From the NCBI GenBank assembly GCA_017542485.1, contig JAFXXC010000028.1:1-46395 (forward strand): a DNA stretch of 46,395 nt. The letters are read 5' to 3'. Shown here in pieces: positions 25,531 through 34,939 of this stretch. The stretch comes from Acholeplasmatales bacterium (GTDB taxonomy: Bacteria; Bacillota_I; Bacilli_A; Acholeplasmatales; Anaeroplasmataceae). The translations under genes and the position numbers were made by a program. Each line of letters starts with the position of its first letter. Positions within the stretch are counted from its first letter, which is position 1. The notes under the pieces are model-generated. The model ran no database searches, had not been told where the DNA came from, and saw nothing but the letters and a program-made list of their open reading frames with translations.

Positions 25531-26120
25531 ATTTCTTTAAGTGAATTAATAAATTCTAAATATTCTTTATATTCTTCATCACTTAGTACATTTAAATTGT
25601 TGATTTTTGTTATATTCTGTTCTTTAGCCATATATACTAAATCATCTAAAATAGGGTATGAATCATCCAAATAAACATTAACCATTTTAAAATCTTCATT
25701 ATATTTGGCATAAAGTCTTGCATGTCCATCTAAAAGAACATACTCATCATTTAAAATTGTTACAGGTAAATATACTTCTTTATCTTCTAGATATTTAGAA
25801 ATTGAATCAAAAGAAGAATTAGCTATAAATATTTTACTTGGTTGGATAATATTAATTGGTAATTTAAATGTATGAATTTCATCATATGCTTTATAAAATG
25901 ATCTATCTTCATTATAGAATACATTAACATATTTATTATATTTTCTAAATTCATCAATAGCTTCATTTATTAAAGGTAAATAATCACATTTAATAAGTGC
26001 CTCCATACCTCTAATATCAAACTCATAATGAAAATCAATTTTATCTTTAATTGTAAAGCAATTACCCAATAATCTATTCTTTAAAGAATAGACATTAGAA
26101 AGTCTATCTCTAATTATCAT
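25527..26120 (-). CDS. ParB/sulfiredoxin-fold-like protein
   Basis: A 197-residue protein. The C-terminal half has a segment resembling the ParB-nuclease/sulfiredoxin fold: PVTILNDEYVLLDGHARLYA, where a DGHAR motif follows a hydrophobic strand, then VNVYLDD. The N-terminal half (DFHYEFDIRGMEALIKCDYL) is not recognised. No DNA-binding domain is evident, so chromosome partitioning is not implied. The ATG at 26120 is chosen because a gaggt site lies ahead; the longer start at 26153 has no clear site. Confidence 0.5.
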   Translation of the reverse strand: MIIRDRLSNVYSLKNRLLGNCFTIKDKIDFHYEFDIRGMEALIKCDYLPLINEAIDEFRKYNKYVNVFYNEDRSFYKAYDEIHTFKLPINIIQPSKIFIANSSFDSISKYLEDKEVYLPVTILNDEYVLLDGHARLYAKYNEDFKMVNVYLDDSYPILDDLVYMAKEQNITKINNLNVLSDEEYKEYLEFINSLKEI

Positions 26121-26175
26121 AAAAAAACCTCGAATATGTTTGTATTTTAACATTTAAATATAGGTTATTCAATAT

Positions 26176-26204
26176 TTGAATTATTTAATTCATTATGGTA
26201 AAAT
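26176..26204 (+). promoter_or_regulatory. Promoter of the Lrp-aminotransferase operon
   Basis: TTGAAT (26176-26181), 17-base spacer, TAAAAT (26199-26204). Confidence 0.65.
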
Positions 26205-26233
26205 AGATAGAAATATTTGAAGGAGTGATTTTG

Positions 26234-26728
26234 ATGAACGAGACATTAAGAGAAAGAATTTTAAAGCATTTAGAAAAGAATAGTAGAATAGATTTACATG
26301 ACTTAGCGGTTATGCTAGGATTATCTGATGTTGAACTCGCGAACGAAATTGCTAATATGGAAAAAGAACATATTATTTGTGGATATACAACTTTAGTTAA
26401 TTGGGATAATACTGATAAGGAAATCGTTACTGCATTAATTGAAGTTAAGGTTACTCCACAAAGAGGAATGGGCTTTGAAACTTTAGCAGATAGAATTGCT
26501 AAATTTCCAGAAGTTACATCTGTATATTTAATGAGTGGTGGATTTGATTTTATGGTTATGATAGAAGGAAAATCAATGAAGGAAGTATCAAGATTCGTTT
26601 TTGAAAAGCTTTCTGTACTTGAAACAGTTCTATCAACATCTACTCATTTTGTATTAAAGAAATATAAGGACCATGGTGTTCAATTAAGTGATGAGAAAAA
26701 AGACGAAAGAATGATGGTGAGTGCCTAA
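26234..26728 (+). CDS. Lrp/AsnC-family transcriptional regulator
   Basis: A 164-residue regulator. The N-terminal winged helix (LRERILKHLEKNSRIDLHDL, VMLGLSDVELANEIANMEKE) is followed by the ligand-binding RAM/AsnC domain (ALIEVKVTP, EVTSVYLMSGGFDFMVMIEG). Coupling to an aminotransferase gene by a one-base overlap (TAATG) matches the alaR-alaT pair of Bacillus subtilis, so autoregulation with the downstream enzyme in response to an amino acid is likely. An aaggagtg site precedes the ATG at 26234. Confidence 0.85.
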   Translation: MNETLRERILKHLEKNSRIDLHDLAVMLGLSDVELANEIANMEKEHIICGYTTLVNWDNTDKEIVTALIEVKVTPQRGMGFETLADRIAKFPEVTSVYLMSGGFDFMVMIEGKSMKEVSRFVFEKLSVLETVLSTSTHFVLKKYKDHGVQLSDEKKDERMMVSA

Positions 26729-27900
26729 TGCGAGATTTTTTGGCTAAAAAGGTAGTTGACTTAAAGCCATCTGGAATTAGAAAATTTTTTGATATTGCAA
26801 GTGAAATAGAGGACGTAATATCTTTAGGTGTTGGTGAACCTGATTTTGATACACCTTGGCATATTAGAGAAGAAGGTATATATTCACTTGAAAGAGGAAA
26901 AACATATTATACATCTAATTCTGGTTTATTAGGCTTACGTAAAGCTATTAGTGAATATAATAAAACTAAATATAAATTAGATTATAATCCTAAAAATGAA
27001 ATTCTAGTCACTGTTGGAGGTAGTGAGGCTATTGATATTGCCTTAAGAAGTGTCATTGAAGATGGTGATGAGGTTATAATTCCAACTCCATGTTATGTTT
27101 CTTATGAACCATGTGTTAAGCTTTGTGGTGGAGTTGTTAAGACAATTAATTTAAAGAATGAAAATCAATTTAGATTACAACCTGAAGAAATTGAAAAAGC
27201 AATTACTAATAAAAGTAAGGTTTTAATTATCTCATATCCAAATAATCCTACTGGAGCTATTATGGAATATGATGATTTAGTTAAAATTTGTGATGTTATT
27301 ATTAAACATGATTTGTTAGTTATATCAGATGAAATATACGCTGAATTAACTTATGGACCTAAACATGTATCAATTGCTTCACTTCCTGGTATGAGAGAAA
27401 GAACTATTGTTGTTAACGGCTTTTCAAAGGCATTTTCTATGACAGGTTGGCGTTTGGGCTATGCAATGGGACCAGAAGAGATTTTAAAGCAAATGACTAA
27501 GATACATCAATTTTGTATTATGTGTGCTCCTACTAATTCCCAGTATGCCGCAATAGAAGCTCTTAAAAATGGTGATAATGATGTAGTTAATATGCGTAAT
27601 GCATATGATGAAAGAAGAAGATTTTTGATTAATTGGTTTAAGAATATGAATATTCCTATGTTTATGCCAATGGGTGCATTTTATATTTTTCCAGATATAA
27701 GCCAATTTGGATTAACAAGTGATGAATTTGCATTAAGATTGTTAAATGAGGAAAAAGTAGTTGTAGTTCCTGGAACAGCTTTTGGAGATTCTGGCGAAGG
27801 ATTTATTCGTATTTCTTATGCTTATTCAATTGAGGATTTAAAGAAAGCATTAAGTAGAGTAGAAAATTTTATTAATAGATTAAGAAATTCTGGCAAATAA
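26728..27900 (+). CDS. PLP-dependent aminotransferase (class I, AlaT/PatA-like)
   Basis: A 390-residue fold-type I aminotransferase. GVGEPDFDTPWHI, YYTSNSGLLGLRKAI, SYPNNPTG, VISDEIYAEL and the PLP-lysine motif NGFSKAFSMTGWRLGY identify it. Alanine or aromatic/aspartate specificity cannot be read from sequence; pairing with an Lrp regulator favours an AlaT-like alanine transaminase. It overlaps the regulator gene by one base. Confidence 0.88.
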   Translation: MRDFLAKKVVDLKPSGIRKFFDIASEIEDVISLGVGEPDFDTPWHIREEGIYSLERGKTYYTSNSGLLGLRKAISEYNKTKYKLDYNPKNEILVTVGGSEAIDIALRSVIEDGDEVIIPTPCYVSYEPCVKLCGGVVKTINLKNENQFRLQPEEIEKAITNKSKVLIISYPNNPTGAIMEYDDLVKICDVIIKHDLLVISDEIYAELTYGPKHVSIASLPGMRERTIVVNGFSKAFSMTGWRLGYAMGPEEILKQMTKIHQFCIMCAPTNSQYAAIEALKNGDNDVVNMRNAYDERRRFLINWFKNMNIPMFMPMGAFYIFPDISQFGLTSDEFALRLLNEEKVVVVPGTAFGDSGEGFIRISYAYSIEDLKKALSRVENFINRLRNSGK

Positions 27901-27915
27901 CCAGAATTTTTTCTT
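27885..27915 (+). terminator. Rho-independent terminator
   Basis: The stem aaattctgg/ccagaattt with loop caaataa includes the stop codon of the aminotransferase and is followed by a T-rich run. Confidence 0.85.
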
Positions 27916-27932
27916 TGTAAATTCTATTTAAA

Positions 27933-27961
27933 TTGAAATAATCTATTATATAGATTATAAT
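27933..27961 (+). promoter_or_regulatory. prfB promoter with inverted repeat in the spacer
   Basis: TTGAAA (27933-27938), 17-base spacer and TATAAT (27956-27961). The spacer is filled by AATCTAT-tat-ATAGATT (27940-27956), a perfect 7-bp inverted repeat that could bind a regulator or be an AT-rich coincidence. Confidence 0.6.
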
Positions 27962-27976
27962 TAATTAGGTGTTACT

Positions 27977-29074
27977 ATGGAAAGATACGAAATAAATAAA
28001 TTTATAGAAGAATATCAAGGTAAGCTTAATGATTTATATGATGCATTTAATATTGAATCATTAACTATTGAAACTAAGAAACTGGATGCTGAAATTAATG
28101 ATCCTAATTTTTGGTCTGATCAAAATAAAGCACAAGGTATAATTTCAAGAAATAATGAGATTAAAGAAATTATTGAAATATATGATAATTTAAAAAAATC
28201 ATTTGATAGCATTTTGGAAAATGTTGAACTTGCATTTGAAGATAATGATTATATGGTGCTATTAGAAGATGAAATATCTTCATTTAAATTAAATGTAGAA
28301 AAAGCAGAAAATAAAGCATTATTATCAGGAAAGTATGATTTTAATAATTGTATATTAGAATTACATCCGGGTGCTGGTGGTACTGAATCAATGGATTGGG
28401 CGTTGATGTTATATAGAATGTATAATCGTTATGCTCAGAAAAAAGGTTATAAAATAAATGTATTGGATTATCAACCAGGTGCTGAAGCGGGAATTAAGTC
28501 GGTTACAATTGAGGTAATTGGTAAATATGCATATGGTATGCTAAAAAGCGAAAGAGGAGTACATAGATTAGTTAGAATATCTCCTTTTGATTCTAATGCA
28601 AGAAGACATACATCATTTTGTTCATGTGATATAGCACCAGAAATTGAAGAGGCTAATGACATTATTATTAATGATGAGGATATTAGAATTGACGTATATC
28701 ATTCATCAGGGGCAGGAGGACAATCAGTTAATACAACTGACTCAGCTGTTAGAATAACTCATAAGCCTACAGGTATTGTTGTAACTTGTCAAAATGAAAG
28801 AAGCCAAATTAAAAATAAGGAATTTGCCTTTAAAATTTTAAAATCAAAATTATTAGAGCTTGAGTTAAAACGTCAAGAAGAAGAAATGAAGAAAATTAAA
28901 GGTGAACAAATGAGTATTAATTTTGGTAGCCAAATTAGAAGTTATGTTTTTACTCCTTATACTTTAGTTAAAGATCATAGAACTAATTATGAGGAAGGTA
29001 ATGTCCAAGCTGTAATGGATGGAGAGCTTGATGGTTTTATCGAAGCATTTTTGAAGTATAGTGTTGGTGAATAA
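27977..29074 (+). CDS. prfB: Peptide chain release factor 2
   Basis: A 365-residue release factor reading UGA and UAA. ISPFDSNARRHTSF contains the SPF tripeptide of RF2, and HSSGAGGQSVN contains the catalytic GGQ. The N-terminal region is one continuous frame, lacking the in-frame UGA programmed frameshift found in many bacteria. Its presence implies UGA is a stop codon here. The next gene begins one base after its stop. Confidence 0.95.
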   Translation: MERYEINKFIEEYQGKLNDLYDAFNIESLTIETKKLDAEINDPNFWSDQNKAQGIISRNNEIKEIIEIYDNLKKSFDSILENVELAFEDNDYMVLLEDEISSFKLNVEKAENKALLSGKYDFNNCILELHPGAGGTESMDWALMLYRMYNRYAQKKGYKINVLDYQPGAEAGIKSVTIEVIGKYAYGMLKSERGVHRLVRISPFDSNARRHTSFCSCDIAPEIEEANDIIINDEDIRIDVYHSSGAGGQSVNTTDSAVRITHKPTGIVVTCQNERSQIKNKEFAFKILKSKLLELELKRQEEEMKKIKGEQMSINFGSQIRSYVFTPYTLVKDHRTNYEEGNVQAVMDGELDGFIEAFLKYSVGE

Positions 29075-29075
29075 A

Positions 29076-30047
29076 ATGGATAAAAGAGAAAGCAAAAGTT
29101 TGATTGAAAAAATTGAAGAAGGAATGAGGCATCCAGGTGTTAAAAGAAAATTTAAACAATATTGTTTAATCACATTAGGTGTTATTATTTTGGATATTGG
29201 ATTCTTTTTCTTTTTGAATCCTGCTGGAATAGTTAGTGGTGGAACAATGGGACTTGCAATATTATTTACACCATTAATTAATCATTCATGGGAATGGTTC
29301 ACTGCATCAATATTTATGTATATCATTGATGGTATAGCCTTATTATTTGGATTATTGTTTTTGGGAAAAGAGTTTTTTATTAAAACTATATATGCGACAT
29401 TATTATCTCCAACTGTCATTTTCATTTTTGAAAGAGCATTTGATGATAAATATTTTCTAAATAGTATTACCGATAATACTACAATAAAAATTGTTTCACT
29501 ACTTTGTGGTTCAATTTTAACAGGTGTTGGTGTTGGTATTGCTATTAAAAATAATGGATCTACTGGTGGAATGGATGTATTCCAAAAGATAATGAGCAAA
29601 TATTTAAAGGTTCCTATGAGTGTAACTATTTATTTTACTGATTGGGTAATTGTAATATTTGCTGGTTTTGTTATTAGAGAAGTTGGTTTTACATATATTT
29701 ATCAAATCGAAAATGTAGTTTGGGGTTCAATTGGTGTTATTATGCAAGCATATATAATTGACTGGATATGTTTGTCAGCTAAGTCAAGAAGAACTGTTTA
29801 TGTTATTACAGATAATCCTGATAGTATAAAAGAATTAATTTATAAAGAGTTAGATAGAGGTGTCACTTTTTCAAGAGTTACTGGAGCCTATACTAATTTA
29901 GAGCGTACTATGGTTATATGTACAATGGATAAGAATGAAGCTTATAGAATTACTTCAATGATATCAGAATATGAACCTGAAGCATTTACTTTTGTTACGT
30001 CATGTAAAGAGGTAAGAGGAGAATATGAAAGAAGAGGACTTGTTTAA
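29076..30047 (+). CDS. YitT-family membrane protein (DUF161/DUF2179)
   Basis: A 323-residue membrane protein. Five to six hydrophobic helices include LDIGFFFFLNPAGIVSGGTM and GVGVGIAIKNNGSTGGMDVF, the two conserved Gly-rich segments of the YitT family. The C-terminal soluble DUF2179 domain (RRTVYVITDNPDSIKELIYK, ERTMVICTM) follows. Transport role is proposed for the family but the substrate is unknown. The start one base after prfB implies co-transcription. Confidence 0.88.
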   Translation: MDKRESKSLIEKIEEGMRHPGVKRKFKQYCLITLGVIILDIGFFFFLNPAGIVSGGTMGLAILFTPLINHSWEWFTASIFMYIIDGIALLFGLLFLGKEFFIKTIYATLLSPTVIFIFERAFDDKYFLNSITDNTTIKIVSLLCGSILTGVGVGIAIKNNGSTGGMDVFQKIMSKYLKVPMSVTIYFTDWVIVIFAGFVIREVGFTYIYQIENVVWGSIGVIMQAYIIDWICLSAKSRRTVYVITDNPDSIKELIYKELDRGVTFSRVTGAYTNLERTMVICTMDKNEAYRITSMISEYEPEAFTFVTSCKEVRGEYERRGLV

Positions 30048-30049
30048 TA

Positions 30050-30655
30050 ATGTCTATTGTTAAAAGTGTATCTAAGATAAAAAATAAGAATAATTATAAT
30101 GTTATTATAGATGATAAGAGTTATATTTTTGATGAAGATACTATTTTAGAATATAAGTTATTTAAAGATAAAGAAATAGAAGAAATTATTTTAGATAAAG
30201 CTTTAGAATCTTCTAATATTCATTTATATTATGATAAAGCATTAAAGTATTCTTTAAAATATGCTAAAGGTAGTAAAGAAGTATATCAATATTTGATTGA
30301 AAAAGGATTAGATTGTGATAAATCAAGGAAAATAGTTGATAAATTAGTTGAAAAAAGAATAATAGATGATTCAAAAATAGTTGAGGGAATAGTTTATTCT
30401 TTAGTTAAATCCTATAATGGAAAAAAGATGATTTATGAAAAGTTAAAACAAAAGAAATTTGATGTTTCTATTATTAATGAAGCTTTAAATAATATTGATT
30501 ATGATTTGTATATTGAGTATTTAAATAAGCTATATGAGAAAATTAAGGATAAATATAATAAATTTGATGATTATATTAGGAAAAATAAAATAAAATCATA
30601 TTTATATCAACGTGGTTATGATAGTAATGATATTTCGTTAATAAATATTGAATAA
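30050..30655 (+). CDS. recX: Regulatory protein RecX
   Basis: A 201-residue helical protein that modulates RecA filaments. The tandem three-helix repeats are visible (ALKYSLKYAKGSKEVYQYLI with EKGLDCDKSRKIVDKL, then KKMIYEKLKQKKFDVSIINE, then KIKSYLYQRGYDSNDISLI). The N-terminal extension and high Lys/Ile content are usual in AT-rich Bacilli. Starts two bases after the YitT-type gene. Confidence 0.82.
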   Translation: MSIVKSVSKIKNKNNYNVIIDDKSYIFDEDTILEYKLFKDKEIEEIILDKALESSNIHLYYDKALKYSLKYAKGSKEVYQYLIEKGLDCDKSRKIVDKLVEKRIIDDSKIVEGIVYSLVKSYNGKKMIYEKLKQKKFDVSIINEALNNIDYDLYIEYLNKLYEKIKDKYNKFDDYIRKNKIKSYLYQRGYDSNDISLINIE

Positions 30656-30688
30656 AAACGTTTTAGTTTAATAAAAGATAAGATTTTA

Positions 30689-30718
30689 TTCAAATATTTA
30701 TAATATTTGTGTTAGAAT
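30689..30718 (+). promoter_or_regulatory. Possible glgP promoter with inverted repeat
   Basis: TTCAAA (30689-30694), 18-base spacer and TAGAAT (30713-30718). Between them lies caaatatttataatatttg (30691-30709), an inverted repeat with 7-bp arms. A TATAAT inside the repeat is an alternative -10 without a good -35. Confidence 0.4.
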
Positions 30719-30755
30719 AAATTTGTATTAATAAAAAAATAGGGGGTGCTTTGAA

Positions 30756-33185
30756 ATGAATTGTTCAAATTTCAAGGACGTAAAAACTTTTAAGTCATTG
30801 TTTATTTCTAATGTAGAAAATATGTACGCAGTTGACTTTAAGGATTCAACTCCATATCAACAATATGTTGTATTGGGAGAAATGTTAAGATTTCATATAG
30901 CTAAAGATTGGCATGAAACAAACAAGATTCAACAAAAGCAAAAGTTGAGAAAGGTTTATTATTTCTCAATGGAATTTTTAATGGGTAGAATGATTACTAA
31001 CAATCTAATGAATGCTGGTGTTTATCCAATTGTTAAACAAGCATTTGATGAGATGGGTATTGATCTTAATGAAGTAGAACATCAAGAAACTGATGCTGGT
31101 TTAGGTAATGGTGGCTTAGGTAGACTTGCAGCATGTTTTATGGATTCAGTAGCTTCTTTAGGTTTACCTGTTCATGGTAACTGTATTAGATATCGTTATG
31201 GTTTCTTTGAACAAGGTATTAGACATGGATATCAAATTGAACATCCTGATAGATGGTTAAAAGATTTAAATGTTTGGGAAATTAGAAAAGATGAAGATGC
31301 AATCGAAATTCCATTCTATGGATATATTGATATCAATAATTATAATGGTAAAATCCGTGTTAAGCATAAAGATGCAGAATATGTAAAGGCTGTTCCATAT
31401 GATGTACCTATTATTGGTGATAATAATCATGTTGTAAATACATTAAGATTATGGAGTGCAGAACCTAGTGATAGAGATCAAGAGGGTGATGCATTTGAAT
31501 ATCATAAGAAGCTTCGTGAAATTTCATCAATGCTTTATCCAAATGATGAGAATGAAGAAGGTAAGATTCTTCGTTTAAAGCAACAATATTTCTTTGTTTG
31601 TGCTGGTGTTAATAGCGCAGTTAGAGCACATAAGAAAGTATATGGTACAGTTAAAAACTTACATAAGAAGGTAGTATTCCATATTAACGATACTCACCCA
31701 TCTTTAATTGTTGCTGAATTAATGAGAATTTTGGTAGATGTTGAAGGCCTTGAGTGGGAAGAAGCATGGGAAATCACAAGAAATACTTGTGCTTATACAA
31801 ACCACACAATTTTATCTGAGGCATTAGAAAAATGGCCAGTATATTTATTCAAGAGATTATTGCCAAGAATTTATACTATCGTTGAAGAAATCAATCGTAG
31901 AATAATTATTGAGATTGCAAATAAATATGGTTCTGGTGCTAAAGAATGCTATGATATGGCAATTATTAAGGATAATACTGTTCATATGGCTAATTTAGCA
32001 ATCCATGGTTCATTTAGCGTTAATGGTGTTGCTGCATTACATACTGAAATTTTAAAGAATATTGAAATGAAGGTATTTAATGATTATTATCCTGGCAAGT
32101 TCAATAATAAGACAAATGGTATAACACATAGAAGATGGTTATTACATTCAAATCCTGAACTTGTTGAAATATTAAATAAGCATTGTCCAGGTTGGGTAGC
32201 TGATCCAGAGAAGTGCTTCCCTAATTTAGAGAAGTTCGCTGATGATCCAGAGGTTCAAGAAGCATTTGCTAATATGAAGCGCGTTCGTAAGCAAGCTTTA
32301 GCAAATAAGATTTATAAGTCTCAATCAATTTCACTTGATACAAATTCTATTTTTGATATTCAAGTTAAGAGATTACATGAATATAAGCGTCAATTAATGA
32401 ATGCCCTACATATTATGTACATTTATAACCAATTAAAGAATGATCCTGAATTTAAGGCTAATTATTATCCTCATACATTTATTTTTGGTGCCAAGAGTGC
32501 TCCAGGATATGCTTTTGCTAAGAAGATTATTAAATTAATTAACACTATCGCTGATAAGGTTAATAATGATTATGAGACTAATACATTATTAAAGGTTGTA
32601 TTTGTTGTTAACTATAATGTTACATATGCTGAAACAATTATTCCAGCAGCTAACGTATCTGAACAAATTTCTACAGCATCAAAAGAAGCATCTGGTACTT
32701 CAAATATGAAGTTTATGATGAATGGTGCGATTACTTGTGGTACACTTGATGGTGCTAACGTAGAAATTAATGATTTTGTTGGCGATGATAATATTGTTAT
32801 TTTCGGTATGAATGCAAAAGAAGTTACTGACCTTTATGCTCATGGTGGATATAATCCTATGGAATATTATAATAATGACCCTAGAATTCATGAAGTTATT
32901 GATCAATTAACAAATGGTTTCTTTGAGCGTGTAGATCAAAATGAATTTGCTACAATTAGGGATAATTTATTATATAATGATAATTATTTCATCCTTAAGG
33001 ATTTTGATTCTTATGCAAAAGCACAAGAAAAGATTAATGAATTATATAAGGATCAAAAGAAGTGGTTACATATGTCAATTATGAATGTTGCAAAGAGTGG
33101 ATTCTTTACAACAGATAGAACAATGCGTCAATATAATGAAGATATTTGGCATGTTGAACCATACGATTTAAGTAAAGAAAATTAA
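30756..33185 (+). CDS. glgP: Glycogen/maltodextrin phosphorylase
   Basis: An 809-residue GT35 enzyme releasing glucose-1-phosphate from alpha-1,4-glucans. YFSMEFLMGR, AGLGNGGLGRLAACFMDS, HINDTHPSL, DIQVKRLHEYKRQLMNALHI and EASGTSNMKFMMNG, which holds the PLP-binding lysine, are all present. Length is normal. No glycogen synthesis genes lie nearby, so its substrate may be imported maltodextrin or glycogen made elsewhere. An agggggtg ribosome site precedes the ATG. Confidence 0.95.
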   Translation: MNCSNFKDVKTFKSLFISNVENMYAVDFKDSTPYQQYVVLGEMLRFHIAKDWHETNKIQQKQKLRKVYYFSMEFLMGRMITNNLMNAGVYPIVKQAFDEMGIDLNEVEHQETDAGLGNGGLGRLAACFMDSVASLGLPVHGNCIRYRYGFFEQGIRHGYQIEHPDRWLKDLNVWEIRKDEDAIEIPFYGYIDINNYNGKIRVKHKDAEYVKAVPYDVPIIGDNNHVVNTLRLWSAEPSDRDQEGDAFEYHKKLREISSMLYPNDENEEGKILRLKQQYFFVCAGVNSAVRAHKKVYGTVKNLHKKVVFHINDTHPSLIVAELMRILVDVEGLEWEEAWEITRNTCAYTNHTILSEALEKWPVYLFKRLLPRIYTIVEEINRRIIIEIANKYGSGAKECYDMAIIKDNTVHMANLAIHGSFSVNGVAALHTEILKNIEMKVFNDYYPGKFNNKTNGITHRRWLLHSNPELVEILNKHCPGWVADPEKCFPNLEKFADDPEVQEAFANMKRVRKQALANKIYKSQSISLDTNSIFDIQVKRLHEYKRQLMNALHIMYIYNQLKNDPEFKANYYPHTFIFGAKSAPGYAFAKKIIKLINTIADKVNNDYETNTLLKVVFVVNYNVTYAETIIPAANVSEQISTASKEASGTSNMKFMMNGAITCGTLDGANVEINDFVGDDNIVIFGMNAKEVTDLYAHGGYNPMEYYNNDPRIHEVIDQLTNGFFERVDQNEFATIRDNLLYNDNYFILKDFDSYAKAQEKINELYKDQKKWLHMSIMNVAKSGFFTTDRTMRQYNEDIWHVEPYDLSKEN

Positions 33186-33196
33186 TAAAATAAGAT

Positions 33197-33220
33197 GGGA
33201 GTTTATACTCCCTCTTTGTT
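33197..33220 (+). terminator. Terminator after glgP
   Basis: A gggagt/actccc stem with loop ttat is followed by a T-rich stretch. The next gene starts 20 bases later, so some read-through is likely. Confidence 0.7.
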
Positions 33221-33232
33221 TTAGGTGGTAGT

Positions 33233-34939
33233 ATGATAGAATTTAAGAATGAAGAAAAATTAAAAAATGAAATAAATAGAATAAAAACTATTACTAATAT
33301 TATTTCTTTAGGATCAATAATATTAGCATTAAATGTAATTGTATGGGCTATATGCTTTATTACATTGGATAATGCTTTATTATATGGGATTGTATTTGGT
33401 GTTAGTTTTTTAGTATTTGTAATATATTTATTTTCAACATATAAATTCTATAAAGAATTAGCTCATAAGAATAATTTGAAAAAAGTTTATTTGAGTCATA
33501 ATCTAAGAAGAAATAAAGAATATTCTAAATTTTTTGATACAGGTTCTGATTTAATAGAAAAAGAGGATTATAAAGATAGTGATTTAGATTTATTTGGTAA
33601 AAATTCTTTATTCCAATATTTATCAATAGCTAAAACAAAATATGGTAGGTTAAAGTTAAAGGATGCGTTAACTACAACAAATAAAAAGGATAAAGATTAT
33701 ACTGATACTATTTATAAAATGGCAAATGATGAGAATATATTAAATGTTGAAGCTACACTTTCACAATTTAAAAATGAGTCTAAAACATTAGATTATGATA
33801 CTATGTATACTATATTTGAAAATAAGATTAAATTTAAACCAATATTTATATTACCTTTATTATCATTTATTGGAACTATAGTTTATTTAATACTTGTATT
33901 ATCTTTAGGATTTAATCCATATTATTTGTTTATATTTGGTATAGCTAATTTTATTTTATGTAAATTATGCTTAATTAATGATGTATTTGGAGTTGATTCA
34001 ACTAAATATTTTAATTTGATTGAATCTTATTATGATTTATCAAATGAAATTATTAATTTAAATATTGATACAAAGTACATTACTAATTTAAAAGAAGAAT
34101 CTTTAAAATCTAAAATCCATATTAAAAAATTAAAATCAACATTAAATATATTATCCACAAGGAAGAATATATTATTTAATATTATTTCTAATGTATTATT
34201 TTCTTTTGATTTTTTTGTAATATTATTATTTAATAAAAAAACTCAAAGTATTACTAATTTAAAAGATTATTTTAATTTAGTAGGCGAACTTGAGTGTATG
34301 ATGTCACTTGCTAATATTGGTATGGATAATGAAATATATTGTATACCAACTTTAGGTGAAACTAAGGGTGTTGATATGTATCATCCATTAATTAAAAACT
34401 GTATTCCTAATACATTTAATTTGTCTTCAGGTGTTATTTTAACTGGTAGTAACATGAGTGGTAAAACAACATTTATGAGAACTTTAGGTATTTGTCAAAC
34501 TTTATTTAATGCATGTGGATTAGTACCTGCTAAAAGCTTTAGCTCAAACTATTTAGATATTTATACATCTTTAAGAGCTAATGATATGTTACAAGAGGGT
34601 ATTAGTACATTCTATGCGGAAATATTAAGAATGAAGAAAATAAATAATGCTATTAAAGATAATAAATGTTTAATATTAATAGATGAAATATTTAAAGGAA
34701 CTAATGCCAAGGATAGAATAACTGCTTCATTAAAGGTAATAGAAAAACTAAACAATAATAACCAATTGTTTATTATTACAACACATGATTTCGAATTATG
34801 TGAAGCAGAAGGAATATTAAATTACCATTTTAATGAAGAATATAATGATGATAAGATATCATTTGATTATCAAATAAAGCCTGGCAAATGTGAAACAAAA
34901 AATGCCATCTATTTACTTAAGATGGCAGATATTATATAA
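33233..34939 (+). CDS. Membrane-anchored MutS-like ATPase
   Basis: A 568-residue protein. Two N-terminal transmembrane helices (about 20-65) and another hydrophobic pair (about 203-245) precede a MutS-type ATPase domain: Walker A TGSNMSGKTTF, then DMLQEGISTFYAEILRMKKI, Walker B CLILIDEIFKGTNAKDR and the switch TTHDFELC. The N-terminal mismatch-recognition domain of true MutS is absent. Such membrane MutS homologues are poorly characterised in Bacillota and are unlikely to act in mismatch repair. A ggtggt ribosome site precedes the ATG. Its stop overlaps the convergent HAD gene. Confidence 0.8.
   Translation: MIEFKNEEKLKNEINRIKTITNIISLGSIILALNVIVWAICFITLDNALLYGIVFGVSFLVFVIYLFSTYKFYKELAHKNNLKKVYLSHNLRRNKEYSKFFDTGSDLIEKEDYKDSDLDLFGKNSLFQYLSIAKTKYGRLKLKDALTTTNKKDKDYTDTIYKMANDENILNVEATLSQFKNESKTLDYDTMYTIFENKIKFKPIFILPLLSFIGTIVYLILVLSLGFNPYYLFIFGIANFILCKLCLINDVFGVDSTKYFNLIESYYDLSNEIINLNIDTKYITNLKEESLKSKIHIKKLKSTLNILSTRKNILFNIISNVLFSFDFFVILLFNKKTQSITNLKDYFNLVGELECMMSLANIGMDNEIYCIPTLGETKGVDMYHPLIKNCIPNTFNLSSGVILTGSNMSGKTTFMRTLGICQTLFNACGLVPAKSFSSNYLDIYTSLRANDMLQEGISTFYAEILRMKKINNAIKDNKCLILIDEIFKGTNAKDRITASLKVIEKLNNNNQLFIITTHDFELCEAEGILNYHFNEEYNDDKISFDYQIKPGKCETKNAIYLLKMADII

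Noticed and set aside
27977..28080. Programmed +1 frameshift in prfB
   Set aside because: The frame is continuous through the region where the UGA shift site normally lies.
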